Assembly (NCBI GenBank): GCA_002256425.1
Contig: NKIZ01000001.1
Location: 2,081,001 to 2,145,000, forward strand
Length of the DNA stretch: 64,000 nucleotides
From: Alphaproteobacteria bacterium PA2
GTDB lineage: Bacteria; Pseudomonadota; Alphaproteobacteria; Caulobacterales; Caulobacteraceae
Direction: 5' to 3'
The notes under the pieces were generated by a model. The model was not told the origin of the DNA, made no database searches, and saw only the letters and a list, made by a program, of their open reading frames with translations. Shown here one piece after another: positions 13,156 to 22,667 of this stretch (its first letter is position 1; each line of letters starts with the position of its first letter). The translations under genes were made by a program, and so were the position numbers.

Positions 13156-14440
13156 AGCGCAGGGCCTCCACCGGATCGATCCTGGATGCCCGCCAGGCAG
13201 GGATCAGGGTCGCCGTAAAGGCCATGGCCAGGGACCAGCCTGTAATGGTCGCCACCTCGGCCCAGTCGATCTTGGCGGGAATGCGCGACAGGAAATAGAT
13301 GTCGGACGAAAAGACCTGCGAGCCGGTCGCCCACTCAACAACCCGCTGGATGGCGTCGATGTTCAGGCAGAACAGCACGCCCAGAAGCAGCCCTGCTATC
13401 GTCCCCAGCACGCCGATCGAGGCGCCGACCATGAAGAAAACCCGCAGGATCGCGCCCTGCCCTGCGCCCATGGTCCGCAGGATGGCGATGTCCCGGCCCT
13501 TGTTCTTCACCAGCATGATCAGGCCCGAAATGATGTTCATGGCGGCGATGGCCACCAGCAGCATCAGGATAAGCCGCATGACATTGCGTTCGACCTGGAG
13601 CGCGCCCCAGTAGGAAGCGTTCTTCTGGGTCCAGTCGGTCACAATGGCGGTCGGACCCGCCACCTGGGCGACATCAACCTTGAAGTCCGGCGCCTTGTCC
13701 GGATCCGCCAGCTTCATTTCGACAAAGTCGACACCCCCATCACGACCAAAGAAGACCTGGGCCTGAGGCAGGGGCATGTAGATGAAGGCCTGATCATAGT
13801 CGCTCATGCCGACGCTGAAGGTGCCCGCAACGGTGTAGGCCTTGCGTTGCGGCGTGGCGCCGAAGGCCGTCGCGCCACCCGTCGGCGAAACGAGGGTCAG
13901 GTCATCGCCCGGCTCGACGCCGAGATTCTGCGCCAGCCTGTCTCCGACCAGGATGAGGTCGCCGCCATACTCGCCCTCGCCGAAGCCATCCAGCGATCCC
14001 CGGGTGATGTTTCCGGAGACCAGCTTCAGGGCCCGAAGGTCCGCTAGGGTCATGCCGCGCACCACCGCCCCGGAAATCTGTCCGCGCCCCAGGGCCATGG
14101 CCTGGGCCTCAATGACCGGCGCAGCCTGTGTGACCCCTGGCATGGCCTTGAGGCGCGCCACCAACTGATCACGATCCGGACTCATCAGTGTCTGGCCAGT
14201 GACATAGACATGGCCGTTGAAGCCCAGGATCCGGCTCATCAGTTCGGACCGGAAGCCGTTCATCACGCTCATGACGATGATCAGCACAGCCACCGCCAGG
14301 GTGATGCCGACAAAGGATATCACTGTAAGCAGACCTACCCCGCCCTCGCTGCGGCGGGCCCGCAGATAGCGACCTGCGACAGCGCGCTCCCACGGCCCGA
14401 ACGGCGGGGACTGGCCTTCGAGAATTACGGGGTCGGTCAA
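13148..14440 (-). CDS. lolC: Lipoprotein-releasing system transmembrane protein, LolC/LolE family
   Basis: This is the membrane permease partner of LolD: 430 residues with an N-terminal membrane helix (about 36-60), a large periplasmic MacB-like domain, and three C-terminal helices of the FtsX type ending before ALRYE. I chose the TTG at 14440: it follows the DUF1467 stop by 2 bases and has AAGGAC 8 bases upstream. An ATG at 14503 would overlap DUF1467 by about 60 bases and add an unlike N-terminus. Only one permease gene is present, so a homodimer is likely. Confidence 0.88.
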   Translation of the reverse strand: MTDPVILEGQSPPFGPWERAVAGRYLRARRSEGGVGLLTVISFVGITLAVAVLIIVMSVMNGFRSELMSRILGFNGHVYVTGQTLMSPDRDQLVARLKAMPGVTQAAPVIEAQAMALGRGQISGAVVRGMTLADLRALKLVSGNITRGSLDGFGEGEYGGDLILVGDRLAQNLGVEPGDDLTLVSPTGGATAFGATPQRKAYTVAGTFSVGMSDYDQAFIYMPLPQAQVFFGRDGGVDFVEMKLADPDKAPDFKVDVAQVAGPTAIVTDWTQKNASYWGALQVERNVMRLILMLLVAIAAMNIISGLIMLVKNKGRDIAILRTMGAGQGAILRVFFMVGASIGVLGTIAGLLLGVLFCLNIDAIQRVVEWATGSQVFSSDIYFLSRIPAKIDWAEVATITGWSLAMAFTATLIPAWRASRIDPVEALRYE

Positions 14441-14442
14441 GC

Positions 14443-14706
14443 CTAGTCCTTGTGGCCGGGGAAGGCGCCGATGGGGATCAGATTGAAATGCATCACGAGC
14501 CACAGGATCAGAAACAGGAAGGCTGAAATAAGGCTCGTCAGGATGAACTTGCGCTTCAGGTCGGGGTTCACCGGTGCTCCGGGATCACCGCCATCGCCCT
14601 TGTCAATGCCCGCTTCGGCATGGGTGATGGTGCCGAGGGGCAGGACGGCGAACAGCACGGTCCACCAGATGGTCATGTAGATGGCGATGCCGGTGAAGCC
14701 GTTCAT
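14443..14706 (-). CDS. DUF1467 family small membrane protein
   Basis: An 87-residue protein with two predicted membrane helices (about 5-28 and 53-75) joined by a soluble loop rich in Gly, Asp and Pro. It matches the alphaproteobacterial DUF1467 family by its WWTVLFAVLPLG start. Its function is unknown. Its start codon overlaps the mce stop by one base (TGATG), and lolC begins 2 bases after its own stop, so it is translated as part of that operon. Confidence 0.85.
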   Translation of the reverse strand: MNGFTGIAIYMTIWWTVLFAVLPLGTITHAEAGIDKGDGGDPGAPVNPDLKRKFILTSLISAFLFLILWLVMHFNLIPIGAFPGHKD

Positions 14707-15128
14707 CAGTGAGCGTCCTTTGGAGTTTCCATGAGTTCGACGAGAACGCCGCCCATATTCTTCGGATGAACAAAAATGATCGGCACACCGTGGGCGCCGA
14801 TCCGCGGTTCGCCGGTGCCGAGAATGGTGGCCCCCTTGGCCCGCAGGTCATCCCGTGCCGCAACCAGGTCATCGACTTCAAAGCAGACATGGTGCTGCCC
14901 GCCCGACGAGTTCTTGGCCAGGAAGTTGTGGATCGGCGAGTCATCGCCAAAAGGCTCGATCAGCTCGATCTGGCTGTTGGGCAGGTTGACGAAACAGACC
15001 CAGACACCCTGCTCCGGCATGGAAAACTTCTCGCCGATCGACGTCGCGCCGAGAACGTCGCGATAGAGCTTTACCGACTCTTCGATGGAGGGAGTCGCAA
15101 CCCCCACATGGTTCAGTTTTCCGATCAT
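14706..15128 (-). CDS. mce: Methylmalonyl-CoA epimerase
   Basis: The epimerase interconverts the R and S forms of methylmalonyl-CoA in the propionate to succinyl-CoA route. The 140-residue glyoxalase-fold protein has the expected metal ligands: His7 in LNHVGVA, the His of GGQHHVCFEV near 80, and the Glu of VLVELMETP near 132. It lies downstream of a CoA-transferase gene and is coupled to DUF1467. No methylmalonyl-CoA mutase is in the window. Confidence 0.93.
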   Translation of the reverse strand: MIGKLNHVGVATPSIEESVKLYRDVLGATSIGEKFSMPEQGVWVCFVNLPNSQIELIEPFGDDSPIHNFLAKNSSGGQHHVCFEVDDLVAARDDLRAKGATILGTGEPRIGAHGVPIIFVHPKNMGGVLVELMETPKDAH

Positions 15129-15185
15129 GGGTGGGCTTCTACACTGCTTGGCGAAGTTGCGTCAGACCCCCCTTTAGACCTGTTC

Positions 15186-17474
15186 CTATCTGGTCGCCAG
15201 CGCCGCGCCGCCGTCACGCAGGTGCGCCTTGCTCTGAGCCGGCTCGAAGATGGCGCCAGTGGCGAGAAGGGCCGCGATCCGGTCAGGGTCATAGCCAAGC
15301 TCGGCCAGCACTTCGACACTGTGCTCTCCCAGATCCGGGGTCGGATATCTGAACCCGCCAGCGGCGGCGGAAAAGTCTGCATAGGCGCGTACGCTCTGGA
15401 CCTCGCCGAGGCGGTCATGGGTCCAGACCTCGAACATGTCGTTCTCCCAGAGCCAGGGATCACCAAACGCCTCGTCAGCCTCGATAGCCGGCGCGCAGGG
15501 AACTCCCTGATCAAAAAGATGCTCAGCGATCTCGTTACGCGACTGCCCACGGAAGCAGGCTTCAAGCCGAACAGCGAGATCGCCGTCCCGCGTCGCCGCC
15601 AGAGCTTCCTGCGGCGGACCACAATCCTGCCCAAGGGCGCGGGCAAGCGCCGTGACATCCCGCTCGGTCTCGCAGGCCAGAGCGATCCAGCCGTCGGCGC
15701 ACTGATAGAAGCGGGTCAGGGCCCGAACGCCCACGCAGTCCCGCCCACCGAGATCGTTCTCGGGGCGGCCGGCATACCGCGTCATCTCGCAGATCTGGTA
15801 GGTCAGGCTCTGAGCCATGAGGCTGGTCCTGAACTCCTGCCCGGCGCCCGTCTGCTCCCGGGCGTTCAGCGCCGCGATCACGCCAAAGGCTACAACAGCG
15901 GCGGTCGCCGTGTCGTTGACCGCAATCGTATGCAGGATGGGCTCATCATCTCCCCCCTGGGCGGCCATCATGCCGCCTTCCGCCTGCAGCAGAGGGTCAA
16001 AGCCCGGTCGTTCGGCCCTGGAACCGGTTGCGCCATAGGCGTTGATCGAGCCCGAAATGATCCGCGGATTGACCGCCTTCAGTGCCTCGTAGCCAATGCC
16101 GAGGCGATCACGCACCCCCAGCCGGTAGTTGTCGATCACCACGTCGGCGCCCCGGGCGAGGTCCAGGAACAAGGCCCTTGCCGCATCCTGCTTCAGGTCG
16201 ATCCCCAGGGCGCGCTTGCCCCGGCTGCAGGCCAGGAACACGCCCCCATCACTGCGGAAGGGGTCGCCTTCCGCCGGCTCGATCTTGATCACATCGGCGC
16301 CCAGATTGGCCAGCACGCCGCCTGCATGGGCGCCGGCAATCACGGTGCCAAGATCCAGTATGCGAACCCCCGCCAGGGGCGCTGACCTTGGTCCGGAAGC
16401 GCCGGGAGCCGGGCGCGGCTCCCAGTCAATCCTGTCCACGGTCTGCCCGAGCCCTTTAACCCGTCCGGGCGTTTCCAGCAGCTGGACAGGAATATTGGGC
16501 ATGTCCACCCTGCCCTTGCCGGGGTGATCAAACCCGATCCGCAGGCCGGCTTCAGCAATCACCGGATGATCGAACCAGGCCTCGCGCCGGCCCACCGGGC
16601 CGCAGGGCACCCCGGCCGCCCGCAGTTTCTCAAGCCAGACATCGCGATCCTCCCGGAGGAAGGCTTCATCCAGCTCCTTCCGGGCCAGCTCCAGATCCAG
16701 CAGATAGGTCTCATATCGATCACCCAGTCCCAGAACCCCCAGGGCCAGCTTGAAGAAACTCATAAATAGCGTGCCAAGGAACAGCCATTGGCCGTCACGG
16801 CAGGGATAAAGCCGGTAGTTCGGCGCCCCGCCCCTTGGCGCACCCCGCGGCAGGACGCCGGCCGATCGCACGTCAATCGGCCCGGTGAGCTGGCTCATGC
16901 CATGTACGCCGCTGACCACCACGGCTTGCCCCTTGCCGCTCCTGGAGCGCTCGAGCAGGGCTGCCCCAATGGCGTTGGCGCCCATCATGGCCTGGGCGTA
17001 CCAGACCAGGGGCAGGACCAGATGGACCGGGGTGTCCTTGTATGCGCCTTGCCTGAAACTCATGCCCGTCAGCGCTGTAATCAGGTTCTGACGGGGCGGC
17101 AGCTGGCTCCATTTCCCGCGAATGCCGTAGGGGGGCATCCAGGCGTGGATCAGGCGCGGGTGCCTTGCGCACAGGGTGGCGCTGTCAAGACCCAGCGCTT
17201 CCAGCTTCCCAGGAGCATGGTCAAAAACCACCACATCGGCCTGGGCGATCAAGGCCTCAGCCTTTGCCAGATCATCGGCGACCGACAGATCCAGGGTCAG
17301 GACCTGCTTGTTTCTTGCAAAGGTTTCGTATCCTGGGCGACTGGCTGAGTGATCGCCGCCAGGGGGCTCGACCTTGACCACCCCGGCGCCGAAATCTCCG
17401 AGGAACATGGTCGCCATCGGGCCTGGCGTGCCCTGTGTAAAGTCCAGCACCCGAAGGCCGGCATAGGCGGTCAT
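15186..17474 (-). CDS. Tandem-domain CaiB/BaiF (family III) CoA-transferase-like protein
   Basis: This 762-residue protein contains two family III CoA-transferase units: about 1-360 (VLDFTQGTPGPMATMFLGDF) and about 370-762 (ILDLGTVIAGAHAGGVLANLGADVIKIE). Family members are normally about 400 residues and dimerise as interlocked rings; here the two halves are fused. At the usual catalytic Asp position, after the GKGQ/GAGQ turn, the halves read GKGQAVVVSG and GAGQEFRTSL, so neither shows the Asp. It may be a degenerate or altered enzyme. The substrate is unknown; proximity to mce suggests acyl-CoA metabolism. Confidence 0.85.
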   Translation of the reverse strand: MTAYAGLRVLDFTQGTPGPMATMFLGDFGAGVVKVEPPGGDHSASRPGYETFARNKQVLTLDLSVADDLAKAEALIAQADVVVFDHAPGKLEALGLDSATLCARHPRLIHAWMPPYGIRGKWSQLPPRQNLITALTGMSFRQGAYKDTPVHLVLPLVWYAQAMMGANAIGAALLERSRSGKGQAVVVSGVHGMSQLTGPIDVRSAGVLPRGAPRGGAPNYRLYPCRDGQWLFLGTLFMSFFKLALGVLGLGDRYETYLLDLELARKELDEAFLREDRDVWLEKLRAAGVPCGPVGRREAWFDHPVIAEAGLRIGFDHPGKGRVDMPNIPVQLLETPGRVKGLGQTVDRIDWEPRPAPGASGPRSAPLAGVRILDLGTVIAGAHAGGVLANLGADVIKIEPAEGDPFRSDGGVFLACSRGKRALGIDLKQDAARALFLDLARGADVVIDNYRLGVRDRLGIGYEALKAVNPRIISGSINAYGATGSRAERPGFDPLLQAEGGMMAAQGGDDEPILHTIAVNDTATAAVVAFGVIAALNAREQTGAGQEFRTSLMAQSLTYQICEMTRYAGRPENDLGGRDCVGVRALTRFYQCADGWIALACETERDVTALARALGQDCGPPQEALAATRDGDLAVRLEACFRGQSRNEIAEHLFDQGVPCAPAIEADEAFGDPWLWENDMFEVWTHDRLGEVQSVRAYADFSAAAGGFRYPTPDLGEHSVEVLAELGYDPDRIAALLATGAIFEPAQSKAHLRDGGAALATR

Positions 17475-17671
17475 GGCAATTCTCCCCTCGCGCAGCCCTT
17501 GTTCCGGTGCGTCGACGCGCCATGAAAGCCGACGCCGCCCGATTGGGCAAGGTCAGGCGGTCCTGTTCAATCTTGACGGCGTATAGATATCCGGCGGAAA
17601 CTATGTCATCGCACCTTCGAGACTCGGTCGCCGACCGTGGAACCTGGCGCAATTTCTCCCCTGAGGCGCGT

Positions 17672-19081
17672 ATGCCCCGTTTGACGTTTTCCCTGCTCGC
17701 GGGCGTCCTGCTGCTATCGGGCTGCGCCGCAGTTCCGGACCTCGCTCCTGGCCCTGAGCTTCGGTCCGGAACGGATCTTCTGTCGACCGAGAGCCTCAAG
17801 GGCGGAAATGCAGACTGGCCTGCCGACCAATGGTGGACCGCCTACGGAGACCCCCAGCTAAACCAGATTGTTGACGAGGCCCTCGCCGGCTCTCCGACAC
17901 TGGCCGAAACCTCCGCCCGTCTGAAATCGGCCCAGGCGCGCGCGGACATGGCCGCCGGTGGAACCCTGCCCAGCCTCAGCGCCAACGGCCAGGTCGCCCA
18001 AACCAAGCAGAGCTATAATGCCGGGTTTCCGAAGCTGTTCGTGCCAAAGGGCTACAAAGAGTTCGGCCGCGCCAGCCTTGATTTCGGCTATGACCTGGAT
18101 CTGTGGGGCCGCAATCGCGCCGCACTCGCCGCAGCAACTTCCGAGGCCAGGGCGGCGCAAGCCGATGCGGCCCAGTCCCGGCTGATCCTGACCACCACGC
18201 TTGTTTCGGCCTATGCAGACCTTGCCCGGATCAGCGGCGAGATAGCCGCGGCCGAGGCATCGGCCCGCAACCGGGACGCCTCCAGCGAACTTGTGCAGAG
18301 GCAAATGGCCAACGGCGTTGCAAATCGCGGAGAGGCCCAGCAGGCGAAAGCGGCCTCCGCTGCGGCGCGGGGTGAGCTGGCCAGCCTGCAGGAACAGGCC
18401 TCCCTCGCCCGAAACCGGATTTCAGCCCTCATGGGGGCGGGCCCTGACAGGGGACTCAAGCTGTCCCCGCCCCTGGCACAGGCCGGTACCAGCGCCGGAC
18501 TGCCGGACAAGGTTGAGATCAATCTCGTTGGCAGACGCCCGGACCTGACAGCCGCACGTCTTCGGGCGGAAGCCGCAAGTCGACGGATCGATGTGGCCCG
18601 GGCAGGCTTCTACCCGAATATCAACATCGCGGCCTTTCTGGGCCTGCAGTCTCTCGGTCTTGACGCCCTGACCCAGGCCGGGTCAGACATCGGCCAGGCT
18701 GGACTGGCGCTCAGCCTGCCCATTTTCGAGGGCGGCCGTATCCGGGCGGGCTACAAGGGCGCGCGGGCGGACTATGACGCCGCCGTCGCCGCCTATAACC
18801 AGGCCCTGGTCCTTGCCCTCAAGGATGTCGCCGACGCCGCCGTCAGCGAGCGGTCCCTGTCCGTCCAGCTGGCCGCCGCCCGCGAGTCCCTGTCCGCCGG
18901 TGAGGCCGCCTACCGCATTGCCCGCCTGCGATACGAAGGCGGTCTGTCCAGCTATCTCGTCCTTCTGACTGCAGAGAACACCGTCATCGCCCAGCGACGC
19001 GCCGTGGCCCAACTGGAAGCCAGGGCGCTCAGCCTTGACGCCAGCATGGTCCGCGCCCTGGGCGGCGGCTTCCGCAGCTGA
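17672..19081 (+). CDS. NodT-family outer-membrane efflux lipoprotein (TolC-like)
   Basis: This is the outer-membrane channel of a tripartite efflux pump, 469 residues from the ATG at 17672. A lipoprotein signal ends LLLSGC with Cys18 as the acylation site. Two outer-membrane-efflux repeats follow, with long Ala-rich coiled-coil stretches and the conserved VGRRPDL-type segment (LVGRRPDLTAA) between them. The frame is open upstream, but the lipobox fixes the start. It is the first gene of a three-gene plus-strand operon with the adaptor and transporter, divergent from the CoA-transferase across about 200 bases. No local regulator gene is present. Confidence 0.92.
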   Translation: MPRLTFSLLAGVLLLSGCAAVPDLAPGPELRSGTDLLSTESLKGGNADWPADQWWTAYGDPQLNQIVDEALAGSPTLAETSARLKSAQARADMAAGGTLPSLSANGQVAQTKQSYNAGFPKLFVPKGYKEFGRASLDFGYDLDLWGRNRAALAAATSEARAAQADAAQSRLILTTTLVSAYADLARISGEIAAAEASARNRDASSELVQRQMANGVANRGEAQQAKAASAAARGELASLQEQASLARNRISALMGAGPDRGLKLSPPLAQAGTSAGLPDKVEINLVGRRPDLTAARLRAEAASRRIDVARAGFYPNINIAAFLGLQSLGLDALTQAGSDIGQAGLALSLPIFEGGRIRAGYKGARADYDAAVAAYNQALVLALKDVADAAVSERSLSVQLAAARESLSAGEAAYRIARLRYEGGLSSYLVLLTAENTVIAQRRAVAQLEARALSLDASMVRALGGGFRS

Positions 19082-19109
19082 TCTGAACCCTTCCGCGAAA
19101 GACACCACC

Positions 19110-20186
19110 ATGTCCCAAGACCAAGCCCCGGCGATCGCCCCTTCCCGCCGCCGCCGTCTGTTCAGCATTCTGGGAGGCGTCGTTGGCGTCGGCGCCCTTG
19201 CCTGGCTGGCCTGGTGGACCCTGATTGGCTCGAAACATGTGGAAACGGATAACGCCTATGTCCAGGCCTCCAACGCCCAGGTAACGGCCCTGGTCAGCGG
19301 CGCCCTTGTCTCGGTGCCAGTTCACGAAACACAGGTTGTGAAGAAGGGCGACATCCTGGCTGTCATTGAACCCCAGGACTTCAGCCTCGCCGTCCAGAGG
19401 GCCCGTGCAGACCTGGATCAGGCCCAGCGCCGGGTTCGTCAGTACTTCGCCAATGACCGCGCCCTGGCCGCCCAGGCCATGGCCAGCGCCGCCGACATTG
19501 ATCGCGCCCAGGCTGAACTGCGCCGCGCCGAGGTGGAGTTCGGACGCCGCAAGGCCCTGTCGGCCGCCGGCGCAGTTTCCGGCGATGAGCTGACCGCAGC
19601 CGAGACCCAGCTGGCCGCCGCCCGCTCGGCCCTGGCCCAATCGAGGGCCGCCGCCACCGCCGCCGCGGCCCAGCAGGAGGCCGCCAGCGCCATGACGGCC
19701 GGCAGCGATGTGACATCAAACCCGGAGGTCGTCGGCGCCCGGGCAAGGCTGGCCCAGGCTGAGCTTGATCTGGCGCGCGCCACCGTCCGGGCTCCGGTCG
19801 ACGGCATTGTCACCCGCAACAGCGTCGAGGTCGGTCAGAAGGTCGCAACGGGCGCGCCCCTCATGGTGATCGTGCCGGTGCAGAACGCCTATGTGGAAGC
19901 CAATTTCAAGGAAGGACAGCTGCGCAAAGTGGTCATCGGCCAACCCGTGGAGCTGACCTCCGACCTCTATGGCGACAAGGTGAAATACACCGGCAAGGTC
20001 ATTGGCCTGTCGGGTGGGACCGGCTCGGCATTTTCCGTAATCCCGGCCCAGAACGCCACAGGCAACTGGATCAAGGTGGTTCAGCGGGTGCCGGTGCGCA
20101 TTTCCCTCGACCCGAAGGAACTGGCCGCCCATCCCCTGCGGGTCGGCCTCTCCATGACGGCCGTCATCGACACGTCCAGACGCTAG
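19110..20186 (+). CDS. emrA: HlyD/EmrA-type membrane fusion protein
   Basis: This periplasmic adaptor joins the EmrB-type transporter to the outer-membrane channel. It has 358 residues: a basic N-terminus, one membrane helix (about 17-40), a lipoyl-like half motif (VETDNAYVQA), an Ala-rich coiled-coil hairpin (about 90-210), the second lipoyl half (VRAPVDGIVTRNSVEVGQKV), and a beta-barrel domain. The ATG at 19110 is 28 bases after the channel gene. The symbol reflects family resemblance. Confidence 0.92.
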   Translation: MSQDQAPAIAPSRRRRLFSILGGVVGVGALAWLAWWTLIGSKHVETDNAYVQASNAQVTALVSGALVSVPVHETQVVKKGDILAVIEPQDFSLAVQRARADLDQAQRRVRQYFANDRALAAQAMASAADIDRAQAELRRAEVEFGRRKALSAAGAVSGDELTAAETQLAAARSALAQSRAAATAAAAQQEAASAMTAGSDVTSNPEVVGARARLAQAELDLARATVRAPVDGIVTRNSVEVGQKVATGAPLMVIVPVQNAYVEANFKEGQLRKVVIGQPVELTSDLYGDKVKYTGKVIGLSGGTGSAFSVIPAQNATGNWIKVVQRVPVRISLDPKELAAHPLRVGLSMTAVIDTSRR

Positions 20187-20193
20187 GCCGCAA

Positions 20194-21729
20194 GTGACCT
20201 ATCAAACAGCCCAGGCCAATCCCCTGACCGGCGGTCGCCTCTGGGCGGCGGCCCTGCTGCTGGGTCTGGCCAATTTCATGGTGGTGCTGGACACCACCAT
20301 CGCCAATGTGTCGGTGCCGCACATTGCCGGCGCCCTGGCCGTTTCGCCGGCCCAGGGCACCTGGGTCATCACCTCCTATAGCGTGGCGGAAGCCATAACC
20401 GTTCCCCTCACCGGCTGGCTGGCCCAGAGGTTCGGCGCCGTCCGGGTCTTCGCCTTCGGCATGGCGGGATTTGGCCTGTTCTCCCTTCTGTGCGGCCTGG
20501 CGCCAAGCTTTGCCCTGCTGGTCGCATTTCGGGTCGCCCAGGGCCTGTGCGGTGGGCCGATCATGCCCATGTCCCAGACCCTCATGCTCCACATCTTCCC
20601 CCGGGAACGGGCAGGCGCCGCCATGGGCCTCTGGAGCATGACCACGGTCGTGGCGCCCATTGCCGGCCCCATCCTCGGGGGCCAGATCTCGGACAATCTC
20701 CACTGGAGCTGGATCTTCCTGATCAACATTCCCGTGGCGGCCTTTGTTGGCGTTTTCGCCTATCGCCTGCTGATCAGCCATGACACCGACACACGGAAGG
20801 TCCCGGTGGACTATGTCGGCCTTGGTCTGCTGGTCACCTGGGTCGGGGCCATGCAGATCATGCTGGACAAGGGCAAGGAGCTGGACTGGTTCTCCTCCCC
20901 GACCATCATCCTGCTAGCCCTTGTGGCGGCCATAGGCTTTGTCTCCTTCCTGATCTGGGAGCTCACCGCCCAGGATCCGATCGTCAATCTCAAGGTCTTC
21001 CGACACCGAGGCTTTTCAGCCGCCGTCACCACTATGAGCCTGTCCTTCGGGGCCTTTTTCGCCTGCGTGGTCCTGGTGCCCCTCTGGCTGCAGACCACCA
21101 TGGGCTATACGGCCACCTGGGCCGGTTATGCCGGATGCCTGAATGGCGTTCTGGCAGTCTGCATGTCGCCAGTCGTGGCGAGGTTTGTCGGCAAGGTCGA
21201 CGGCCGCCTGTTGACCTCGTTCGGCGTATTCTGGATGGGCCTCATGGCCTTCTGGCGAACCGGCTTCACCACGGATGTCACCTTCTGGAACATCGCCTTA
21301 CCCCAGTTCATCATGGGCTTTGGCATGCCCTTCTTCTTCATCTCCACCACAAACCTGGCCATGTCGTCGGTGGATCCGGAAGAGACGGCCTCGGCGTCAG
21401 GCCTGGCCAACTTCCTGCGCACCATGGGCGCGGCCTTCGCCACATCGATCATGACGACCACCTGGGACAGTACGGCTAACCGCAAACATGAACTTCTGGC
21501 AGGCGCCCTGCCAAATCCCCAGGCCACAATCGACGCCCTGATGGCCAGGGGCATGAGCCATGAACAGGCGCTGACCCAGCTGGACCGCATGGTTCAGGTC
21601 CAGGCGATCATGATCTCCACCAATCAGATGTTCATGGCTGCCGGCGTGGTCTTCCTAATCGCTGTGGCGGTGGTCTGGCTGGCCCCGAAGCCCAAACCCA
21701 TGGCTGGGGGACCCATGGGCGGGCACTAG
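20194..21729 (+). CDS. emrB: DHA2-family MFS multidrug transporter (EmrB-like)
   Basis: A proton-driven exporter with 14 expected membrane segments, 511 residues. The first helix carries the family signature NFMVVLDTTIANVSVPHI with the conserved LDxTIxNV pattern, then WVITSYSVAEA and a GWLAQRFGAVRVF loop A motif. The start is a GTG at 20194, 7 bases after the adaptor stop. Together with the preceding genes this forms an EmrAB-NodT pump that would export hydrophobic compounds across both membranes. Confidence 0.94.
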   Translation: MTYQTAQANPLTGGRLWAAALLLGLANFMVVLDTTIANVSVPHIAGALAVSPAQGTWVITSYSVAEAITVPLTGWLAQRFGAVRVFAFGMAGFGLFSLLCGLAPSFALLVAFRVAQGLCGGPIMPMSQTLMLHIFPRERAGAAMGLWSMTTVVAPIAGPILGGQISDNLHWSWIFLINIPVAAFVGVFAYRLLISHDTDTRKVPVDYVGLGLLVTWVGAMQIMLDKGKELDWFSSPTIILLALVAAIGFVSFLIWELTAQDPIVNLKVFRHRGFSAAVTTMSLSFGAFFACVVLVPLWLQTTMGYTATWAGYAGCLNGVLAVCMSPVVARFVGKVDGRLLTSFGVFWMGLMAFWRTGFTTDVTFWNIALPQFIMGFGMPFFFISTTNLAMSSVDPEETASASGLANFLRTMGAAFATSIMTTTWDSTANRKHELLAGALPNPQATIDALMARGMSHEQALTQLDRMVQVQAIMISTNQMFMAAGVVFLIAVAVVWLAPKPKPMAGGPMGGH

Positions 21730-21752
21730 GCCACGATCGGGATCAGCGACGC

Positions 21753-21983
21753 CTACTTCTTCGCCTTCTTCTTGGCCGCCTGCCACTCCCGGTATTCCCG
21801 CTTTTCCCGGTCCGCCTTGCTCTCGCCGGGAATGATGGCCTTTCCCGTTGCAACGACCGCCTTGGTCCCGGTTCCGACTACGGCGCCCGTAACACCGACA
21901 ACCGCGCCACCCACTGCGGCGGCGACGCATCCACTGAGGGCGAGGCCAGCAATCAGCACTGCAAGGGTTTTCAGGACGGGCAT
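21753..21983 (-). CDS. Small glycine-rich lipoprotein of unknown function
   Basis: From the ATG at 21983 the product has 76 residues. A lipoprotein signal (MPVLKTLAVLIAGLALSGC, acylated Cys at 19) is followed by a Gly/Val/Ala-rich stretch (about 20-50) and a very basic Lys/Arg/Glu tail ending AAKKKAKK. The Gly-rich part resembles small envelope-associated glycine-zipper proteins, but I cannot place it in a family. It is convergent with emrB and about 100 bases from the divergent channel gene. Confidence 0.7.
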   Translation of the reverse strand: MPVLKTLAVLIAGLALSGCVAAAVGGAVVGVTGAVVGTGTKAVVATGKAIIPGESKADREKREYREWQAAKKKAKK

Positions 21984-22079
21984 GAGGTTCTCCAGATCAG
22001 ACGTGCATTCCGCCACGATTCTGGACCGACGCCTTGCAACCTATCAATGCCCCAAGCAAACATGTGGGCGGAGGCGCTC

Positions 22080-22667
22080 ATGACCAAGGACAGATTGACG
22101 GCGTTCAGCGACGGCGTCTTCGCGATCATCATTACCATCATGGTCCTGGAACTGAAGGTTCCACACGGCGATGACCTGGCGGCGCTCTTCGGCCTCTGGC
22201 CGACATTCCTGAGCTATGTCCTCAGCTTCACCTTTGTCGCCATCTACTGGCACAACCATCATCACCTGCTTCATGCTGCGAAGGTCGTGAACGGCGCCGT
22301 CCTGTGGGCCAACACCCACCTGCTCTTCTGGCTGTCCATACTGCCCTTCGCCACCGGCTGGATGGGCGAGAACCATTTCGCACAATTGCCCGTGGCGACC
22401 TACGGCATTGCCCTGCTCATGCCCGGCATCGCCTACTACATCCTGCAGACCGTCATAGTCCGCGCCAATGGCTCGGATCAGACCCTGGCCAAGGCCCTGG
22501 GCGATGACTGGAAGGGCAAGCTGTCGCCGCTGATCTGCATACTCGGAACAGGCTTCGCCTTCGTCGACCCCAGGCTGGCTTGCGCGGTCTATGTCCTGCT
22601 CGCCTTGATGTGGCTGACTCCGGACCCAAGGATATCCAGGGCCCTGTCCAAAGGAGGGGCAGACTAG
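22080..22667 (+). CDS. TMEM175-family (DUF1211) potassium channel
   Basis: A 195-residue membrane protein of the bacterial TMEM175 family, which forms potassium-selective tetrameric channels. The family hallmark FSDG occurs in RLTAFSDGVFAIIITIMVLE at the N-terminus, which fixes the ATG at 22080 as the start, and about six membrane segments follow. The HNHHHLLH segment after the second helix is also typical. Its TAG stop shares the palindrome CTAG with the stop of the convergent rnj gene. Confidence 0.9.
   Translation: MTKDRLTAFSDGVFAIIITIMVLELKVPHGDDLAALFGLWPTFLSYVLSFTFVAIYWHNHHHLLHAAKVVNGAVLWANTHLLFWLSILPFATGWMGENHFAQLPVATYGIALLMPGIAYYILQTVIVRANGSDQTLAKALGDDWKGKLSPLICILGTGFAFVDPRLACAVYVLLALMWLTPDPRISRALSKGGAD

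Noticed and set aside
14709..16385. A 558-residue plus-strand frame opposite mce and the CoA-transferase
   Set aside because: It is a shadow of the coding strand; composition is unlike a real protein and it would run through two confident genes.
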